In this document: positions 60,694 to 64,000 of the stretch, in pieces
How positions within the stretch are numbered: position 1 is the stretch's first letter
Layout of the letters: each line of letters opens with the position of its first letter
Source of the DNA: Ralstonia sp. RRA
GTDB taxonomy: Bacteria > Pseudomonadota > Gammaproteobacteria > Burkholderiales > Burkholderiaceae
Assembly (NCBI RefSeq): GCF_037023145.1
Contig: NZ_CP146092.1
Location: 992,001-1,056,000, forward strand
Length of the DNA: 64,000 nucleotides
Reading direction: 5' to 3'
Program-made: the position numbers and the translations under genes
Notes under the pieces: generated by a model
What the model was told of the DNA's origin: nothing
Databases searched by the model: none
Seen by the model: only the letters and a program-made list of their open reading frames with translations

Positions 60694-60867
60694 GGTGCCG
60701 AATGGGGCCGAACGGCGGGAGAAGTGGATGCCTTCATTTTACCGAGCCGACCACACCCGCTGTGATGACGGAACGCCGCATGACATGCCCGGTGGGTGTG
60801 GCGCGTTTGTTGCGCACACGCTGCGATAGCGCCTCCTAAAATGCACAAACCACCTCGAGAACACGCC

Positions 60868-61788
60868 ATGCAACGCACCCCTTACCGAAACGCCGGCTGG
60901 TTGGCCGTCATCATCCTGATGCTCGGTGGCTTGTGCCTGGGCGTGAGTCCGGCAGCGCACGCAGAAAGCGCCCAGGCCCTGCACGACAAGTACCAGAGCC
61001 TTGCGCCGCAGTTGGCCGACAACGCATTCCACCGCCCGCTGGCGCTTGAATCCACCGAGACGCCAGACAGGCTCAAGAGCGACATCTACAGCGTGCTCGA
61101 CTACCCGTTCGCCACCGTCAAGGGCGCGTTGGACGACCCGGAGCACGGCGCCGCCAATTGGTGCGACGTGCTGATCCTGCATCTGAACATCAAGTACTGC
61201 CACGCCACGCAGGGCGCCGGCGGCAGCGTGCTCGACGTGAACCTGGGCCGCAAGGTGGAGGAATCACTTTCCAGTAGCTACCGGCTTGAGTTCAGCTATC
61301 GCCCGGTTGTGAGCAACGCGGATTACTTTCGTGTCGAACTCAGCGCGGATTCCGGCCCGCTCAGCACCCGGGACTACCACATCATGCTGGAGGCCATTCC
61401 CGCCCCGGGCGTCGCCAATCACACCTTTCTGCATCTGACTTACGCCTACGGTTATGGTGCCGCCGGCCGACTGGCCATGCGCACGTACCTTGCCACCGTG
61501 GGCAGCGGCAAGGTTGGCTTTACCAAGGCAGCGGAATCCTCGGGTGCGGAGCCCGAATACGTGGGCGGTGTGCGCGGTCTGCTTGAGCGCAACACGATGC
61601 GCTATTACCTTGCCATCGACGCGTATCTGAAGGCGCTGTCTGCGCCGCCGGACAAGCGCTTGCAGCAGCGGCTCAACACATGGTTCAACGCCACGGAGCA
61701 ATACCCGCGTCAGTTACACGAGCTGGATCGACAGGATTATCTGGAGATGAAGCACCACGAAGTCGAGCGCCAGCAGACCGCGCAGTAG
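60868..61788 (+). CDS. Exported protein of unknown function
   Basis: A 306-residue protein with a signal peptide (WLAVIILMLGGLCLGVSPAAHA). The mature chain has a Cys pair (NWCDVLILHLNIKYCHA), several predicted strands (SYRLEFSYRPVVSNADYFRVEL) and a helical C-terminus (RYYLAIDAYLKAL). It resembles the conserved periplasmic DUF families of Burkholderiaceae, but I cannot name it. GAGAACACGCC before the ATG is a weak ribosome site. Confidence 0.75.
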   Translation: MQRTPYRNAGWLAVIILMLGGLCLGVSPAAHAESAQALHDKYQSLAPQLADNAFHRPLALESTETPDRLKSDIYSVLDYPFATVKGALDDPEHGAANWCDVLILHLNIKYCHATQGAGGSVLDVNLGRKVEESLSSSYRLEFSYRPVVSNADYFRVELSADSGPLSTRDYHIMLEAIPAPGVANHTFLHLTYAYGYGAAGRLAMRTYLATVGSGKVGFTKAAESSGAEPEYVGGVRGLLERNTMRYYLAIDAYLKALSAPPDKRLQQRLNTWFNATEQYPRQLHELDRQDYLEMKHHEVERQQTAQ

Positions 61789-61820
61789 TGGTGCGGGGTG
61801 CTGGCAGTGCGCACGGCGCT

Positions 61821-62252
61821 TCAGGCCGGGCGATACACCTTGGCGAAGCGCTGCGCTTGCACGACACCATAATCGCCGGGGGCGTATTGCAGGACCCAGT
61901 CTCCGGCTTGCCCGTGCAGTACGTCGCCCGCTTCGGAGCGTGCCATCGAGAAAGGCTCATGCATCTGCTTGGCGAGCACCACACTCGGGCGGTTGCGGTA
62001 TGCGCCGGCTTGGCCATGCGTGAGCGATGTGTCTGCTGGCAGGTACTTGGCATCGAAACGCTCGCGCGAGACCACCCAGCGGTCACCCGTTGAACCGGTG
62101 ATGAGTGCATCGCCGGGCGCATAGCGGTTGGGGCCTTCCAGGCTCATCAGCTCGCCAGGCTGCCTGGCGAAATCGACCTGGACGGTCTCGTCCTTGACGA
62201 AGGGGTGTGCGGCGGGGTCGGTACGCAGATCGACGTGTTGCAGGGTGGGCAT
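61821..62252 (-). CDS. PGDYG domain protein
   Basis: A 143-residue protein with the PGDYG motif in its name-giving context (LQYAPGDYGVVQAQRFAKVY) at the C-terminus, and a related PGDALITGSTGDRWVVSRERFDAKY repeat near the middle. The family is small, cytoplasmic and of unknown function. It has no signal peptide. It stands between the exported protein and the M19 gene on the opposite strand. Confidence 0.82.
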   Translation of the reverse strand: MPTLQHVDLRTDPAAHPFVKDETVQVDFARQPGELMSLEGPNRYAPGDALITGSTGDRWVVSRERFDAKYLPADTSLTHGQAGAYRNRPSVVLAKQMHEPFSMARSEAGDVLHGQAGDWVLQYAPGDYGVVQAQRFAKVYRPA

Positions 62253-62467
62253 GAAGCGGCAAGAGCGAGGTCAGGCGGAAGGCCGTAAGGGTAGCGCGAA
62301 ACGCGCCAGTATTGCGGAGGCCCTACAGCGTAGTAGGGTGCCCGCTGCGATCCAGCTCGAACACCTTGTGGCGTGTCGCGGTGGCGCGTAACGCAGTGTA
62401 GGCAGACGCGGTGGCAGCCGGGTGAGATCGCACGGACAATACCGCTGCCCAACCACGCGGAGTACCT

Positions 62468-63898
62468 ATGCCGATCGACTGGACCCTCATCGAGACACGC
62501 GGGGCGGATGCCTTGCATGACACCATCGTTGAGATTGACGGTTGGGCACTGCCGCTCGATGCGGCAGCGCAGTCGGCAAGCTACTTTCTGCTCTCGGCAG
62601 ACGCGCCTTGCTGTGGTGGCTGCGTGCCGCGTAGCCCGGCGACGAGCATCGAGGTGTTTGCCGCGCAGCCGGTGCGCATGGATGATGACGCCGTTCGCCT
62701 GCGCGGCCGTCTGCTGCGCTTGCAGGACGATCCGGCGGGTTGGCGCTATCAACTGGTGGAAGCCGCACTGACTGCGGTTCAACCGTCGGCCCAGCCAGCA
62801 CGCGTGAGTCGCCGCGTGTTTCTGGCCGCCGGCGCCGCGTTGGGGCTGGCGGCCTGCGCGCCCGGCCGCTTTGCCAACTACACCGAAGGCGATGCCGGCG
62901 CGGACACCACTTGGACGTCACCACCAGGCGCACTCACCATCGACATCCACAGCCACGCCGGCCGCGTGATCGTCTCGCGCGATCCCAAGATCGGTGCTAA
63001 CCGGCCGTTTCTGCCGGTGGCTGAGCCGATGCGCACCGGCGGCATGAACGTCATCTGCCTGGCCATCGTCACCGATACCACTGCCGTGCACGTGGCGGCC
63101 AGCGGCAACCGCTTCGAGGCCTTCCGTACGCCGGAGCCAGGCGAGTTGTACCAGCTCGGCCTGACCGAGTTTGCGCGTGCCCAGCGCTTGATCGACAAAG
63201 AGCAACTGCACGTGGTGACGGATGCCGCATCGCTGGCGGCCATGGGCACGCAGGGCCCGAGCGTCATCATCGCGTCAGAAGGGGCGGACTTTCTGGAGGG
63301 CCGCATCGAGCGTGTGGACGAGGCCTACACGCAGCATCGTCTGCGGCTTCTGCAGCTTACGCACTACCGCGTGAACGAGCTAGGCGACATCCAGACCGAG
63401 CCGCCTGTGCATGGCGGCCTGACAGACTTTGGTGCTGAAGTGGTGCGACGCTGCAACACGCTGGGCATCGTCGTGGACGTGGCGCACGGCACGTATGACC
63501 TCGTCAAGCGGGCAGCGGCGATCACCACCAAACCACTGGTGCTGTCACATACGGCGCTCTCCGGATCGCCCAGGGCGCGCAGCCGGTTGATTTCAGCAGA
63601 CCACGCGCGCGCGGTGGCGGACACGGGCGGTGTGATCGGCGTATGGCCCAATGCGGCAGATTTCCCCAGCATCGATGCCATGGCACTGGGCATCAAGCGC
63701 ATGGCCGATGTGGTGGGCGTGGCGCATGTGGGGCTGGGTACCGACATGCTGGGCTTCATCAAGCCGCCGGTGTTCACCAGCTACAAGCAGTTGCCCGCGC
63801 TGGCCGCTGCGTTGCTGCAGACAGGGTTCACGCAGGCAGAGGTGGGGCAGATTCTTGGTGGCAACTACCGGCGCGTGTTTGAGGCGACGGTCGGTTGA
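62468..63898 (+). CDS. M19-type membrane dipeptidase with N-terminal DUF3299-like domain and internal Tat signal
   Basis: A 476-residue protein in two parts. Residues 1-105 resemble DUF3299 (IVEIDGWALPLDAAAQSASYFLLSADAPCCGGCVPR). Residues 113-130 are a twin-arginine signal with lipobox (VSRRVFLAAGAALGLAAC), placed in mid-protein. From 155 on comes an M19 peptidase core: IDIHSHAG (HxH instead of HxD), IIASEGADFLEG, LTHYRVNELGD, VDVAHGTYD and LSHTALSGSP. M19 enzymes cut dipeptides with two Zn ions. An internal start producing only the exported part is possible but no clear ribosome site was seen. Confidence 0.82.
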   Translation: MPIDWTLIETRGADALHDTIVEIDGWALPLDAAAQSASYFLLSADAPCCGGCVPRSPATSIEVFAAQPVRMDDDAVRLRGRLLRLQDDPAGWRYQLVEAALTAVQPSAQPARVSRRVFLAAGAALGLAACAPGRFANYTEGDAGADTTWTSPPGALTIDIHSHAGRVIVSRDPKIGANRPFLPVAEPMRTGGMNVICLAIVTDTTAVHVAASGNRFEAFRTPEPGELYQLGLTEFARAQRLIDKEQLHVVTDAASLAAMGTQGPSVIIASEGADFLEGRIERVDEAYTQHRLRLLQLTHYRVNELGDIQTEPPVHGGLTDFGAEVVRRCNTLGIVVDVAHGTYDLVKRAAAITTKPLVLSHTALSGSPRARSRLISADHARAVADTGGVIGVWPNAADFPSIDAMALGIKRMADVVGVAHVGLGTDMLGFIKPPVFTSYKQLPALAAALLQTGFTQAEVGQILGGNYRRVFEATVG

Positions 63899-63962
63899 TC
63901 GCGGCCCGCAAGGCAGTCAACCCTGCGGGCCGGATCACCGCGCCTTCCCCGTGTGCTCGGCT

Positions 63963-64000
63963 TTAGCGGTCGTACTCGACCGATGTGGTGAAGTTCAGGT
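63963..64000 (-). CDS. C-terminal end of a minus-strand gene (rest outside window)
   Basis: An open frame enters from the window edge and ends at TAA (63965-63963) with the residues LNFTTSVEYDR. The alternating pattern suits a terminal beta strand, perhaps of an exported protein. Twelve codons are too few to identify it. Confidence 0.3.
   Translation of the reverse strand, partial: LNFTTSVEYDR

Noticed and set aside
63903..63931. GGCCCGCA / TGCGGGCC hairpin after the M19 gene
   Set aside because: Perfect 8-bp stem but no T-run follows; it may stop converging transcription, but evidence is insufficient to list it as a terminator.
1..64000. Mobile elements, prophage, CRISPR, tRNA or rRNA
   Set aside because: No transposase, integrase, phage structural gene, direct-repeat array or tRNA-like cloverleaf was recognised on either strand by reading; a dedicated search could still find a tRNA.

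Overview
The window looks like ordinary chromosome from a high-GC beta-proteobacterium of the Burkholderiaceae, most likely the genus Ralstonia or a close relative. This rests on codon usage, the Burkholderia-type porin, the CqsA/CqsS-like pair, the AlkB/AraC pair, the MpaB-type oxygenase and many short Burkholderiaceae families (DUF1304, DUF2946, DUF350, PGDYG). The genus call is inference. I see no rRNA, tRNA, CRISPR array, transposase or phage gene. About 65 protein genes are called, including small ones at 55572-55700, 45236-45526, 56157-56303 and 50887-50958, plus one candidate small RNA. Layout: 1-12.5 kb holds sugar-acid and general metabolism (an enolase-superfamily dehydratase end, a GMC oxidoreductase, a porin, IlvE, a hydrolase, LysR, glycerate kinase TtuD), then alkane hydroxylase AlkB with an AraC regulator and an NmrA-like reductase. 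13.1-15.9 kb holds a minus-strand run GIY-YIG / MarR / DUF1304 / PEBP facing a dienelactone-hydrolase gene across two copies of a palindromic operator-like site. 15.9-23 kb is the most unusual block. A membrane-bound spermidine-synthase-like protein and a Tat-exported FAD oxidoreductase lie on the minus strand. Divergent from them on the plus strand lie a DUF350 membrane protein, an SPFH/SHOCT protein, a zinc-ribbon DUF4178 membrane protein, a tiny Gly/Ser-rich membrane protein and an S-adenosylmethionine decarboxylase. Together they look like a membrane-surveillance and polyamine module. 23.1-25.8 kb follows with a complete alpha-hydroxyketone quorum-sensing pair: a CqsA/LqsA-type autoinducer synthase translationally coupled to a CqsS/LqsS-type sensor kinase, with no response regulator nearby. 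25.8-39.4 kb contains fumC, an MdtD-like exporter, a UvrD-like helicase with a LexA box, a chimeric gene remnant, secreted and membrane proteins, a TetR-controlled MFS/hydrolase pair and an AAA ATPase with a winged-helix tail. 39.5-44.2 kb is a probable metal (perhaps copper) acquisition operon: DUF2946, TonB receptor, beta-propeller and thioredoxin-like proteins. 45.07-45.18 kb holds a good free-standing small-RNA candidate with its own -10 box, hairpins and terminator. 45.2-64 kb carries a TSUP transporter, LysR regulators, an acyl-CoA ligase, three serine hydrolases/peptidases in a row (beta-lactamase-like, S53, S10), azoreductase AzoR with a divergent LysR, a drug exporter, an MpaB-type oxygenase, and an M19 dipeptidase fused behind a DUF3299-like domain with its Tat signal in mid-protein.
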